Positions 16,773 through 25,121 of a stretch of 42,154 nucleotides of DNA are shown one piece after another; position 1 is the stretch's first letter; the number at the start of each line of letters is the position of its first letter. The stretch is from contig DKUO01000022.1 of assembly GCA_002490705.1 (NCBI GenBank), positions 1 through 42,154 of the forward strand, written 5' to 3'. The notes under the pieces were generated by a model. It did not search any database. It saw only the letters and a list, made by a program, of their open reading frames with translations, and was not told the DNA's origin. The DNA comes from Lachnospiraceae bacterium UBA7202. GTDB taxonomy: Bacteria; Bacillota; Clostridia; Lachnospirales; Lachnospiraceae. A program made the translations under genes and the position numbers.

Positions 16773-17540
16773 ATGACAAATAAAGAAATCCTCCAAATTG
16801 CAATGAGACAGTCGGCACGGGATATCAACTGCAATGCGGAGGATTTTTTGTGCGACTATCCCGTGATTGTGAAATCCGGCGTGGGGCCGGGAGCGCGGGT
16901 TTACTACAAAGAACCCATCACCTGCAACATGGTTTCTTACGGCAATAATATCGTGGCTTCTGTGCGGGAGGAATACAGAGACGTCATAGAAGAATATATC
17001 AATAAATTTAAGTTTTACCACTGCTTTGAAACGCCTAATCTGCACTGGCTTAGCGAGCGTTTGGAACCAATGGGACAGAAGATATGCTTCATGGCGGAAT
17101 ATTATCTCCCGGATGCGGAAAAACCTCCTGTTCTGTCTTGCGCTTACGAGACAAGGGTTTTGGAGCAGAGGGATTTTCAGGAGCTGTACAGGCCGGAATG
17201 GGGTAACGCCTTGTGCGAGGACAGAAAAGAGAGGGATGTTCTGGGAGTCGGTGCGTACGATGACGGAAGGCTGATCGGGTTGTCAGGCGCTTCTGCCGAC
17301 TGCGATACCATGTGGCAGATCGGCATTGACGTGCTGCCGGCATACAGAAGGAGAGGAATTGCGTCTGCGCTTACGGCGAATCTGGCGGCGGAAATCTTAA
17401 ATAGGGAGAAGGTTCCCTTTTACTGTTCTGCCTGGTCTAATATTCCGTCGGTGCGAAACGCCGTGAAAAGCGGATTTATTCCGGCGTGGGTGGAAATGAC
17501 GGTGAAGCCGGCGGAGGTTGTGGATGGGATGAATCGGTGA
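16773..17540 (+). CDS. GNAT family N-acetyltransferase
   Basis: A 255-residue protein with an N-terminal domain of about 120 residues followed by a GNAT domain. The acetyl-CoA-binding motif is YRRRGIASALTANLAAEIL, preceded by the beta strand MWQIGIDVLP. The start at 16773 is preferred because the longer frame begins inside the toxin gene; the upstream site is weak (GGAAGAGAAGCGG). The N-terminal sequence MTNKEILQIAMRQSARDINC is typical of a common Clostridia GNAT subgroup with unknown substrate. It may be transcribed from the toxin-antitoxin promoter. Confidence 0.85.
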   Translation: MTNKEILQIAMRQSARDINCNAEDFLCDYPVIVKSGVGPGARVYYKEPITCNMVSYGNNIVASVREEYRDVIEEYINKFKFYHCFETPNLHWLSERLEPMGQKICFMAEYYLPDAEKPPVLSCAYETRVLEQRDFQELYRPEWGNALCEDRKERDVLGVGAYDDGRLIGLSGASADCDTMWQIGIDVLPAYRRRGIASALTANLAAEILNREKVPFYCSAWSNIPSVRNAVKSGFIPAWVEMTVKPAEVVDGMNR

Positions 17541-17572
17541 GGCGGGGACAATGCATTTTTATCTTTTCATTT

Positions 17573-18904
17573 TTATTGATTTAAACGTCTGACTTCTTTC
17601 CGATAAAACCCAATCGACAGCACCATCGCAATCGTCCACCCAATCGGCCATGCGCACCAGATTCCAAGGGCGGAACCTGTCAGGTCAGAGAGGACAAAGG
17701 CCAGAACTACGCGCAGGATCAGGTCGGTGAAAGTGCCGGCCATGAACTGACGCATGGCGCTGACGCCGCGCAGAATCCCATCCGCCACTAATTTGGCGGA
17801 TACTACGAAATAAAAGGGCGATAAGATCCACAAAAACTGTCTGCCGGTCAAAAGCGCCGCTGCGGCGTCCTGCTCCATGAAAAGCAGCAGCAAATATTTT
17901 CCCCCGAAAATATAAACCACACAGAACGGAATGCACAGACACCACACCATTTTCAGGCCGGCACGGAATCCTTCGCTGATCCGGCTGTATTTATGTGCAC
18001 CCAGATTCTGGGCGGAAAAGTTGGAGATACCATTTCCGATGGTGGTGAAGGAGGTGATCACCATATTGTTCAGTTTGACGGCGGCGGAATACCCGGCCAT
18101 GACGGAGGGGCCGAAACCGTTGATTACGCTCTGGATCAGAATGTTGCCGACAGAGATAAAGCTCTGCTGCAAAATGCTGGGGATGGCGATCACCGCAATT
18201 TTTTTCAGAATATCGAAGTCGAACAGGACCGCTTTTTTTGTGGTCTCTATTTTTTTCATACGCATCCATACGGTAAGGACGGCAAGGATGCAGCTTGCGC
18301 CCTGACACAGAAAGGTAGCCCAGGCCACGCCTGCCACACCCATGTGAAAGGCTTTAACAAACAGGATATCCACGGCGATATTTGCGGTGGAGGAGACGGC
18401 AAGAAAGTAGAAGGGCGTCTTGGAGTCCCCCAGTGCGGAGAAGATGCCGGTGGCAATGTTGTAGAAAAAGACGAAGGGCAGTCCCCACACATAAATGTCC
18501 AGATACAGTTTGGAGTCCGCAAAAACTTCCTGCGGCGTATGGATTAAGGAGAGCAGGGGGCTGCAGCCCAAAATACCGATCAGCATTAGCAGGCCGCAGA
18601 GTACCGCACTGAAAATGCAGGCGGTGGTTACCGCGGTTTTTAACCGATGGTAATCCTTTGCGCCGAAAAGCTGTGAGACGATGACGGAACAGCCGATGTT
18701 ACAGCCGAAGGCAAAGGCAATAAAAATCAGGGTGATTTCGTAGCTGTTGCCCACGGCAGCCAACGCGTTTTCCCCGATAAACTTGCCTGCCACCAGAGAA
18801 TCCGCAATGTTATATAACTGCTGAAAGATGATGCTTCCGAACAGCGGCAGGCAAAACTGCCAGAGAACGGTTTCCGCCTTGCCCTGTGTCAAATCCTTAT
18901 TCAT
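17573..18904 (-). CDS. MATE family efflux transporter
   Basis: A 443-residue, twelve-helix MATE exporter. The start at 18904 has AAGGGA upstream on the minus strand; the longer reading to 18940 lacks a site. The N-terminus has MNKDLTQGKAETVLWQFCLP and then FQQLYNIADSLVAGKFIG, the conserved first-helix motif. It is read divergently from the LysR gene at 19011, separated by 106 bases, so the regulator may control it. It is not a close copy of the MATE gene at 380-1783. Substrate unknown. Confidence 0.93.
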   Translation of the reverse strand: MNKDLTQGKAETVLWQFCLPLFGSIIFQQLYNIADSLVAGKFIGENALAAVGNSYEITLIFIAFAFGCNIGCSVIVSQLFGAKDYHRLKTAVTTACIFSAVLCGLLMLIGILGCSPLLSLIHTPQEVFADSKLYLDIYVWGLPFVFFYNIATGIFSALGDSKTPFYFLAVSSTANIAVDILFVKAFHMGVAGVAWATFLCQGASCILAVLTVWMRMKKIETTKKAVLFDFDILKKIAVIAIPSILQQSFISVGNILIQSVINGFGPSVMAGYSAAVKLNNMVITSFTTIGNGISNFSAQNLGAHKYSRISEGFRAGLKMVWCLCIPFCVVYIFGGKYLLLLFMEQDAAAALLTGRQFLWILSPFYFVVSAKLVADGILRGVSAMRQFMAGTFTDLILRVVLAFVLSDLTGSALGIWCAWPIGWTIAMVLSIGFYRKEVRRLNQ

Positions 18905-19010
18905 AAAATCAAGTCCCTTCTGTGATTTACTTCTTTCCAAAGATGTATTATAATACGCTTAATAAAATATGAAAAATATATATACTATATGAAAGAGATA
19001 CAAAATACAT

Positions 19011-19907
19011 ATGGATATCAACTTTGAATATTACAAGATCTTTTACTTTGTGGCAAAATACGGAAATATTACGAAGGCGGCCGCGGCGCTCGGAAGCAAT
19101 CAGCCTAATGTGACGCGGATTATGAAGCTTTTGGAGTCGCAGCTAAACTGTAAGCTGTTCATCCGCGGGGCAAGAGGCGTCAGCCTGACAAAGGAGGGGG
19201 AGCGGCTTTATTCCCATGTGGCAATTGCCTACAGGAACATACTGGACGCTCAGGAGGAAATCTGCGGAAAAGACGCGCTCCATGGCGGGACCATAGAGAT
19301 CGGGGCGACAGAGACGGCGCTTCATCTGTTTTTGCTGCAGGTATTACATGGCTTTAAAAGGGAGTATCCGTCGATCAGAATCAAAATCCATAATCGCAAC
19401 ACCCTCGGAACCATCCGGCACCTGATGAGCGGAGAGCTGGATTTCGCGGTGGTCACCTCGCCTTTTGAAGTGCCCAAAACGGTGTCCTGCTTAAAGGTGT
19501 TGGATTATGAAGAAATTCTGGTGGGCGGGACAGCCTATCAAACGCTTTGCAAAAAGCCCATGGAGCTAAGCGGCCTTAAGGACTATCCTCTGGTGGGGCT
19601 TGGCAGGGAGACGGTAACCTATGAACTGTATAAGAATTTTTTCGTAGGACACAAGGTAGATATGGAGCTTGACATAGAAGTGGCAACCTCCGATTTAATG
19701 CTTCCCCTTTTGGAAAACAATTTCGGTCTCGGATTTATGCCGAAGCCGATGGCGGAACCGTTGATTCAGGAAGGAAAGTTAGTGCAGATACCACTCAATG
19801 CAGCGCCTCCGAAAAGGTCGATTCAGGTGATCGCGGACAGGGGGCGGGGGAAGAGCCTTGCCACGGGGATTTTTTATAAATATTTGGAAGCGGGAGCGGC
19901 AGTATAA
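19011..19907 (+). CDS. LysR family transcriptional regulator
   Basis: A 298-residue LysR-type regulator. The N-terminal winged helix-turn-helix (about residues 1-60) is clear: FYFVAKYGNITKAAAALGSNQPNVTRIMKLLE in outline, then LFIRGARGVSLTKEGERLY. The C-terminal effector-binding domain (about 90-295) is of periplasmic-binding-protein type. Divergent placement next to the MATE gene is the usual arrangement for a LysR regulator and its target. A 12-base palindrome GTATTATAATAC (18945-18956) lies in the shared intergenic region. Inducer unknown. Confidence 0.93.
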   Translation: MDINFEYYKIFYFVAKYGNITKAAAALGSNQPNVTRIMKLLESQLNCKLFIRGARGVSLTKEGERLYSHVAIAYRNILDAQEEICGKDALHGGTIEIGATETALHLFLLQVLHGFKREYPSIRIKIHNRNTLGTIRHLMSGELDFAVVTSPFEVPKTVSCLKVLDYEEILVGGTAYQTLCKKPMELSGLKDYPLVGLGRETVTYELYKNFFVGHKVDMELDIEVATSDLMLPLLENNFGLGFMPKPMAEPLIQEGKLVQIPLNAAPPKRSIQVIADRGRGKSLATGIFYKYLEAGAAV

Positions 19908-19932
19908 GCGGACGGGAAGAACAGAGGAACCG

Positions 19933-19966
19933 AAAAGAGAATTTATTGACGGTTTCTCTTTTTTAT
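19933..19966 (+). terminator. Likely terminator of the LysR gene
   Basis: AAAAGAGAA (19933-19941) pairs with TTCTCTTTT (19954-19962) followed by Ts. The stem is AT-rich and the loop 12 bases, so it may be weak. It overlaps the -35 box of the TetR promoter. Confidence 0.5.
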
Positions 19967-19994
19967 GCTAATATTAAACCGACAGCCGGTCGGT
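19946..19994 (+). promoter_or_regulatory. Promoter and operator of the TetR-CPBP operon
   Basis: TTGACG (19946-19951), 17 bases, TAATAT (19969-19974). Just downstream ACCGAC (19978-19983) and GTCGGT (19989-19994) form a 6-5-6 inverted repeat at the expected start site, typical of a TetR-family operator. It should let the regulator repress its own gene and the protease gene. Confidence 0.7.
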
Positions 19995-20026
19995 AATAGG
20001 TAAAAAGTCTGGTGAAGGAGGAAAAG

Positions 20027-20659
20027 ATGCGGACTGTGAAAGAAGCGGAGGAGAGAAAAAACGAGATACTGGATGCGGCGGAGAGGTTGTTTGGCACGAA
20101 GGGATATGACAGCACCAGCACCAATGATATTCTGGATGCGGTCGGGATCGCCAGAGGGACCCTGTATTATCATTTCAAGTCGAAGGAGGAAATTTTAGAC
20201 GCCATGATCGACCGTATGATGGGAGAAATGACGGCAAAGGCGAGAGAACTCGCGGCGCGGCGGGAACTTCCTGTGTTACAGCGTTTGACTTTGACGATCA
20301 CAGCCCTCAGTGCAGGCGGAGAACAACAGCACGAAATTATGGAGCAGATACACAGGCCGCAAAATGCGCTGATGCATCAAAAGATACAAAACCGGCTGTT
20401 AACGGATGTCACACCCTTGCTTGCAGAACTGATTGAGGAGGGAAACCGGCAGGGGATCTGCCAGACCGATTATCCGGCGGAGGTGGCGGAAATGACCTTT
20501 TTGTATGTGAATACGGTGTTTGATGATCTGATGGAATATGGAGAAGCGGAGAGGCAAAGAAAGATAACGGCGTTTCTCTGTAATCTGGAACGGCTTTTGC
20601 GGATGGAAGCGGGCAGTATGCAGGAGGCGGTTCTTCCGCTTTTTGGGAAGGCGCGGTAA
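20027..20659 (+). CDS. TetR/AcrR family transcriptional regulator
   Basis: A 210-residue TetR-family repressor. The N-terminal helix-turn-helix (about residues 7-53) is canonical: ILDAAERLFGTKGYDSTSTNDILDAVGIARGTLYYHF in outline. The helical ligand-binding domain follows. The ATG at 20027 has AAGGAGG at 20015-20021; the GTG at 20012 overlaps that site and is rejected. An inverted repeat at its own promoter implies autoregulation. It is followed after 35 bases by a CPBP protease gene, its probable target. Confidence 0.93.
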   Translation: MRTVKEAEERKNEILDAAERLFGTKGYDSTSTNDILDAVGIARGTLYYHFKSKEEILDAMIDRMMGEMTAKARELAARRELPVLQRLTLTITALSAGGEQQHEIMEQIHRPQNALMHQKIQNRLLTDVTPLLAELIEEGNRQGICQTDYPAEVAEMTFLYVNTVFDDLMEYGEAERQRKITAFLCNLERLLRMEAGSMQEAVLPLFGKAR

Positions 20660-20694
20660 AACGATAGCGGCAATTCAAGAGAGGGAGTGTATAG

Positions 20695-21468
20695 ATGAAA
20701 ACCAATTATCTGAAAAAATATATCATCAGTTCCTATGTGCTTGTCTGGATGTTGATTATCTTCGTGGCAGGAACGGCAAGCCTTGTGTTTCATGCACCGC
20801 CGGTAATCATGTGGCTGGTAAGAAATCTGATTTCATGGTCGCCCACGTATCTGTTACTGATCGGGTGGAAGCATTTCAGACCTGGTGAGACCAGAAGGGC
20901 TTTTATAAAAAGATGCTTTTCCGGGAAAATAAAGCCGGTTCCCATGCTTTGTTCTTTTCTGGTAACATTCGGGATCAGCGTGTTGTCCCTGTTTCTCTTT
21001 TCGTTATTTGAGGGAAAACCGGCGGCATCCTACATAGATTGGGGAACGACAGCGCTGCCTCTCAGTATTTTCCTGTCTTTTACTTCCGGGCCAACAGGAG
21101 AGGAGCTTGGCTGGCGGGGCTTTCTACGGGAGGAATTTAACAAGAGGTACGGTTTTTTAAAATCCTCTCTCTGCCAGGGGCTTGTGTGGTGCTTTTGGCA
21201 TACGCTGCTCTGGGTGGTGGATTCGGACTTTACCGATTGGCGGGCGGTTCCCTACATCATTTCCAATATCGTTGTCATTACGTCGATCACGGTATGGATG
21301 AATTTGTTTTTGGAGCGGTACAATAACCTGCTATATTCGGTGCTGCTGCACTTTGGATTTAATATTGTGTTTGTTTTTCTGGATGTGGGGATCGGGTTCT
21401 TTGTGATTTTGACGGTGCTGCATCTGGCGGTCACATCGGCGGCGGTGTTGCTTGCACGGCGGCGGTGA
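20695..21468 (+). CDS. CPBP family intramembrane glutamic endopeptidase
   Basis: A 257-residue integral membrane protein of the CPBP (CAAX protease and bacteriocin-processing, formerly Abi) family. Motif 1 is GEELGWRGFL with E136, E137 and R141; motif 2 is FWHTLLW with H169; motif 3 is LLHFGFNIVF with H219 and N223. About seven or eight helices are seen. Family members include Rce1-like proteases, bacteriocin immunity proteins and regulators. It is in an operon with a TetR regulator. All catalytic residues are present. Confidence 0.92.
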   Translation: MKTNYLKKYIISSYVLVWMLIIFVAGTASLVFHAPPVIMWLVRNLISWSPTYLLLIGWKHFRPGETRRAFIKRCFSGKIKPVPMLCSFLVTFGISVLSLFLFSLFEGKPAASYIDWGTTALPLSIFLSFTSGPTGEELGWRGFLREEFNKRYGFLKSSLCQGLVWCFWHTLLWVVDSDFTDWRAVPYIISNIVVITSITVWMNLFLERYNNLLYSVLLHFGFNIVFVFLDVGIGFFVILTVLHLAVTSAAVLLARRR

Positions 21469-21534
21469 GAGAGTGCTTTTGCGTTATTTTAGAGGAAAAT
21501 GTATCAGGATTGTAGGAGGGACGGAGTAGAGACG

Positions 21535-22860
21535 ATGGAACAGACGCTATTGGAAATATTGGAAACGGCCACAATCGCGGTCAGCGGTTTCCTGATCAGG
21601 AAATATGTGTTTTTGGAACCGGATATGGAGGCAAAGAAACAGCGGATTTATTATGGAATGAGTTTTTTGCTGATCAGTATGGTGTTTGCTTTGTGCGGAA
21701 AAGATACCGCGTCATTGGCGGCGCTGCTTCTGATCGGATTCAATATCTGCCTCGGCAGGCAGAACCACCGCCTGCGGGGGCTGGCTTTGATGATTCCGTT
21801 TCCGGGGATTATCAACGGGCTTTTGGTGCCGCCGCTTCTGGTGCCGCCCTATCTGTTTGCCTTGACGGGGAGGTACACACGGCTTTACCAATTTACAATT
21901 TACGGGGTGCTGGCGGTACTGCTGCTTTTGTTTTTGGTTAAAGGGAAGAACTGGCGCAGCTGGTTTCAGGAGAATATGCGGCACAGAAGCCTGCGGAATT
22001 CAGAAAAATATCTGCTCTGGGTAATCGGGATTCTGATGCTGCTCTTTGCCAATCACACAGCCATGCAGATTACGATGGACGGCGGTAATGTGCGGGCGGC
22101 GGACAGCATGTATGGGCGGGGTCTGGCTCCCTTTATCGGGATCACCAGCGTTTCCGCCTTTGTCATGACGATCACGATTATCGTGCTGATCATGCAGGGG
22201 AATAAACGATCCTTTTACCATGAGCGGGTGTCTGCCATGCAGTCGGGGATGATAACGCTGATGGCGGAGATTGTGGAGAACCGGGACGACAATACGGGCG
22301 GGCATATTAAGCGCACCGCAAAGTATGTGGAGCAGATTGCGGAGGAATTAAAAAAGCGCGGAGCCTATGCGTCTGTTTTGACGGACGCTTATGTGAAGGA
22401 CATGATTGTCGCCGCACCTTTACACGATATCGGAAAAATACATATACCGGACAACATTCTGAATAAACCGGGCAGATTAACAGAGGAGGAGTTCGCCATC
22501 ATGAAAACCCACACCACGGCGGGACGGGATTTACTTGTGCAGGCCATGGAGGAGTTGGGGGAGTTCCCCTATCTGCGTATGGCCATTGAAATGGCGGAGA
22601 GCCATCATGAATGGTGGAACGGAAAGGGATATCCTGAGGGCATAAGCGGGGAAGAGATTCCGCTCTGTGCAAGGATTATGGCGGTGGCGGATGTTTTCGA
22701 CGCGCTGACTTCCAAAAGATGCTACAAAGATGAAATGCCGCTTGAAAAGGCATATGCCATTATCCGGGAGGAGTCCGGCACGCACTTTGACCCGGTGGTG
22801 GCGGAGGCGTTTTTGGAGAAAATTGCTATCTCGTCTGCTTTAGGTGCGAACAGAATTTGA
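21535..22860 (+). CDS. HD-GYP domain protein with N-terminal membrane region (cyclic-di-GMP phosphodiesterase)
   Basis: A 441-residue protein. Residues 1-215 form a membrane region with about six or seven hydrophobic segments. The C-terminal HD-GYP domain (about 240-430) has HDIGKIHIPDNILNKPG, then MKTHTTAGRDLL, ESHHEWWNGKGYPEG and ARIMAVADVFDALTSKR, all hallmarks of active cyclic-di-GMP phosphodiesterases with a metal centre. The start at 21535 is preferred; GGAG lies eight bases upstream, whereas the ATG at 21499 sits too near its site. It precedes the FapA-like gene, which has its own promoter. Probable role: lowering cyclic-di-GMP in response to a membrane signal. Confidence 0.92.
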   Translation: MEQTLLEILETATIAVSGFLIRKYVFLEPDMEAKKQRIYYGMSFLLISMVFALCGKDTASLAALLLIGFNICLGRQNHRLRGLALMIPFPGIINGLLVPPLLVPPYLFALTGRYTRLYQFTIYGVLAVLLLLFLVKGKNWRSWFQENMRHRSLRNSEKYLLWVIGILMLLFANHTAMQITMDGGNVRAADSMYGRGLAPFIGITSVSAFVMTITIIVLIMQGNKRSFYHERVSAMQSGMITLMAEIVENRDDNTGGHIKRTAKYVEQIAEELKKRGAYASVLTDAYVKDMIVAAPLHDIGKIHIPDNILNKPGRLTEEEFAIMKTHTTAGRDLLVQAMEELGEFPYLRMAIEMAESHHEWWNGKGYPEGISGEEIPLCARIMAVADVFDALTSKRCYKDEMPLEKAYAIIREESGTHFDPVVAEAFLEKIAISSALGANRI

Positions 22861-22870
22861 GCGGAAGGAA

Positions 22871-22899
22871 TTGACAGTCTGTGAGGAAACTCTTATAGT
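22871..22899 (+). promoter_or_regulatory. Strong sigma-A promoter of the FapA-like gene
   Basis: TTGACA (22871-22876), exactly 17 bases, TATAGT (22894-22899). It starts 11 bases after the HD-GYP stop codon. Confidence 0.8.
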
Positions 22900-22937
22900 G
22901 AATTTATAGGATATTTGTGTCAGGAGAGAGGTTCGTT

Positions 22938-24542
22938 ATGGGGTTTTTTAGTCAGGCCGGAAAGAGAAAGAAAAAAGAAAATATGAACCATACAGGGGAT
23001 TTTCAGGCGGAGGAGGAACGGATATCTTCGGAGGAAAATGCGCTGGAGAAAACCATGTTCCTCACGCCGGAGGAACGGTATATTTCCACAGGGAAAAGCG
23101 GGGCTTCTGATCAGGAGGAGGAGGGAGCGGCGTCCGGCAGCATGAGCGGAAGAATCGTCGCAGGGCCTCCGATTATTATAAACGGGTCGGATTATCTGCT
23201 TCGCATCAGCGAGACACGGATGGAGGCGTCAGTTACTTTATACCGCCGCTTTTCGGCGGAGGAGCTTCGGGGGCTGTTAGAAGAGAACGGAGTTGTCTTT
23301 GGCATTAAGGAAAGTGCGTTGAAAGAGCTCGCGGAGGGAACCCGAAATTATGAGGAAACCCTCGTTGCAACCGGGGTCGTCGCAAAGGATGGCCGTGACG
23401 GCTATTTTGAATACCATTTCAATCCTCAGCCGGAAACCAAGCCGATTATTCTGCCGGACGATTCCGTAGATTACAATGTGCTGGGGAAAATAGAACTTGT
23501 GACAAAGGGGCAGCTGCTTGTCACCTATCACGAGGCCATGGAGGCGGTCATTGGCAGGGATGTGCTGGGGAATAGCATTGCCGCCTATGACGGAAAAGGG
23601 CTGCCGCCTCTACAGTGTAAACGCTGCGAGCCGGATGAAACCGGCTGTCAGTATTATGCAAGCACGGAAGGAAATGTGACCATAGAGGGAAGGTGCCTGA
23701 CCGTAACGCCCATTTACGTGGTGGACGGTGATCTGGACGCTGCTACAGGGGATGTGGATTTCCACGGGGATGTATTTGTACAGGGCAACGTATTTGCCGG
23801 CGTTACGGTGAAGACAACCGGAAGCATCACCGTAAACGGGCATGTGGAGACGGCCAGTCTCTTTGCGGGGAAGGACGTTATCTTAAAAAACGGCATGCAG
23901 GGCTCAGGAAACGGCGTGATCCGTGCAGGCGGCAATGTGATGGCCCGCTTTTTGGAGCAGACGCAGGTTTATGCCGGTGCGGAAATTAATACGGGAGCTA
24001 TCTTAAACTGCGAGGTAGAATCGGGACAGACGGTGGTCATTGCCGGGAACAAGGGCACGATCATCGGCGGGACAGTTTCGGCAGTGGAGCAGATTACAGC
24101 GGCCTCCATCGGAAACCGCGCCGGAGTGACGACCCAGCTTATCATCGGTATGGATTGCGAGTTCAAGACTAAAATGGGAGAGATCGACCGCCTGACGGAT
24201 GAGTATCAGAACAATGTGACGGATGCGGAGCGGGCGCTGGAGCGTCTTGCCGTTCAGCTGAAGGCACAGCCGGCCCATCCTGTCTGGAAGCAGCAAAAGG
24301 CGGAACAGATGCGCAGGAAAATCAATTACCAGTTAAAATTGAAGGAGATTTCCGCGAAGAGAGAACAGCTGATTGATATTAACCGGCGTTCCGCAGACGG
24401 GAAAATTGTTGTCGGCGGCATTGCCAATGTGGGGTGTGTCATTATTATAAACGGTGTGCGGGAGACGCTGCATTCCGAGTACCGGAATGTAACCTTTAAA
24501 AAGAGCAGGCAGGAGATACGGATTATTTCGAACAGGCAGTAG
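22938..24542 (+). CDS. FapA family protein (DUF342)
   Basis: A 534-residue cytoplasmic protein. The first 75 residues are charged and low-complexity. Then comes the FapA N-terminal domain (about 85-260; note the LPDDSVDYNVLGKIELV and GRDVLGNSI blocks), then a right-handed beta-helix (about 265-420) seen as repeats such as VDFHGDVFVQGNVFAGVTVKT and GSITVNGHVETASLFAGKDV in outline, then a coiled coil (about 425-480) and a short end. FapA proteins are linked to chemotaxis or flagellar assembly control; a polymer-forming or scaffold role is suggested by the beta-helix. The ATG at 22938 has AGGAGA ten bases upstream. It has its own strong promoter. Confidence 0.88.
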   Translation: MGFFSQAGKRKKKENMNHTGDFQAEEERISSEENALEKTMFLTPEERYISTGKSGASDQEEEGAASGSMSGRIVAGPPIIINGSDYLLRISETRMEASVTLYRRFSAEELRGLLEENGVVFGIKESALKELAEGTRNYEETLVATGVVAKDGRDGYFEYHFNPQPETKPIILPDDSVDYNVLGKIELVTKGQLLVTYHEAMEAVIGRDVLGNSIAAYDGKGLPPLQCKRCEPDETGCQYYASTEGNVTIEGRCLTVTPIYVVDGDLDAATGDVDFHGDVFVQGNVFAGVTVKTTGSITVNGHVETASLFAGKDVILKNGMQGSGNGVIRAGGNVMARFLEQTQVYAGAEINTGAILNCEVESGQTVVIAGNKGTIIGGTVSAVEQITAASIGNRAGVTTQLIIGMDCEFKTKMGEIDRLTDEYQNNVTDAERALERLAVQLKAQPAHPVWKQQKAEQMRRKINYQLKLKEISAKREQLIDINRRSADGKIVVGGIANVGCVIIINGVRETLHSEYRNVTFKKSRQEIRIISNRQ

Positions 24543-24626
24543 GAAATTTTGAAATATCAGAATACGATCGGGGAAACGGGAGATACTTTTCTTAAACCGG
24601 AAATAAAAAGGAGTGGAAAATAACCG

Positions 24627-25061
24627 ATGATCGAATCTGATACAATCAAACTGCTACGGGAGTGTGACGCGGGCATTAAAATGGGAGTCAGCTCCATTGA
24701 GGATGTTTTGGACTATGTGCGCGACGAGAAATTTCGGAAACGGCTTTCCGATTGTAAAGAAAAGCACAACCAGTTAAAGGAGGATATCCAAGTCCTTTTG
24801 GCGCAGTACCATGACGAGGGAAAAGAGCCAGGCGCGATGGCAAAAAGTATGTCATGGATGAAGACAAACGTAAAACTGGTGATGCATGAGTCTGACGAAA
24901 CCATCGCCGACCTGATGACGGACGGGTGTAATATGGGCGTGAAATCCCTTCACAAATATCTGAACCAGTACAAAGCCGCAGATGAAAAATCCAAGAATAT
25001 CGCGAAGCGGCTGATCAATCTGGAAGAAAAGCTTGCCGTTGATATCCGGTGCTTTCTGTAA
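24627..25061 (+). CDS. Hypothetical helical-bundle protein
   Basis: A 144-residue cytoplasmic protein that is almost wholly alpha-helical by residue pattern, in about four amphipathic helices (about 3-28, 31-57, 66-95 and 97-135), like a four-helix bundle. The sequence style, with an invariant-looking MTDGCNMGVKSLHKYLNQY block, recalls small bundle proteins of Clostridia (DUF2383-like), but I cannot confirm the family. AAGGAG lies 13 bases before the ATG, which is far. A terminator follows at 25071-25105. Function unknown; its position between a FapA-like gene and a chemoreceptor is not evidence of a signalling role. Confidence 0.75.
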   Translation: MIESDTIKLLRECDAGIKMGVSSIEDVLDYVRDEKFRKRLSDCKEKHNQLKEDIQVLLAQYHDEGKEPGAMAKSMSWMKTNVKLVMHESDETIADLMTDGCNMGVKSLHKYLNQYKAADEKSKNIAKRLINLEEKLAVDIRCFL

Positions 25062-25070
25062 TGAAGAAAA

Positions 25071-25105
25071 CAGCCGTTAGAATTGATCAACGGCTGCTTT
25101 TTTTT
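25071..25105 (+). terminator. Rho-independent terminator
   Basis: CAGCCGTT (25071-25078) pairs with AACGGCTG (25089-25096), ten-base loop, then a run of eight Ts. It separates the helical-bundle gene from the convergent chemoreceptor gene. Confidence 0.9.
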
Positions 25106-25121
25106 ACGTATTTTTGCTGGT

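Noticed and set aside
21499..21534. Upstream ATG (21499) for the HD-GYP gene
   Set aside because: Its AGAGGA site is only two bases away and the added residues do not fit a membrane start.
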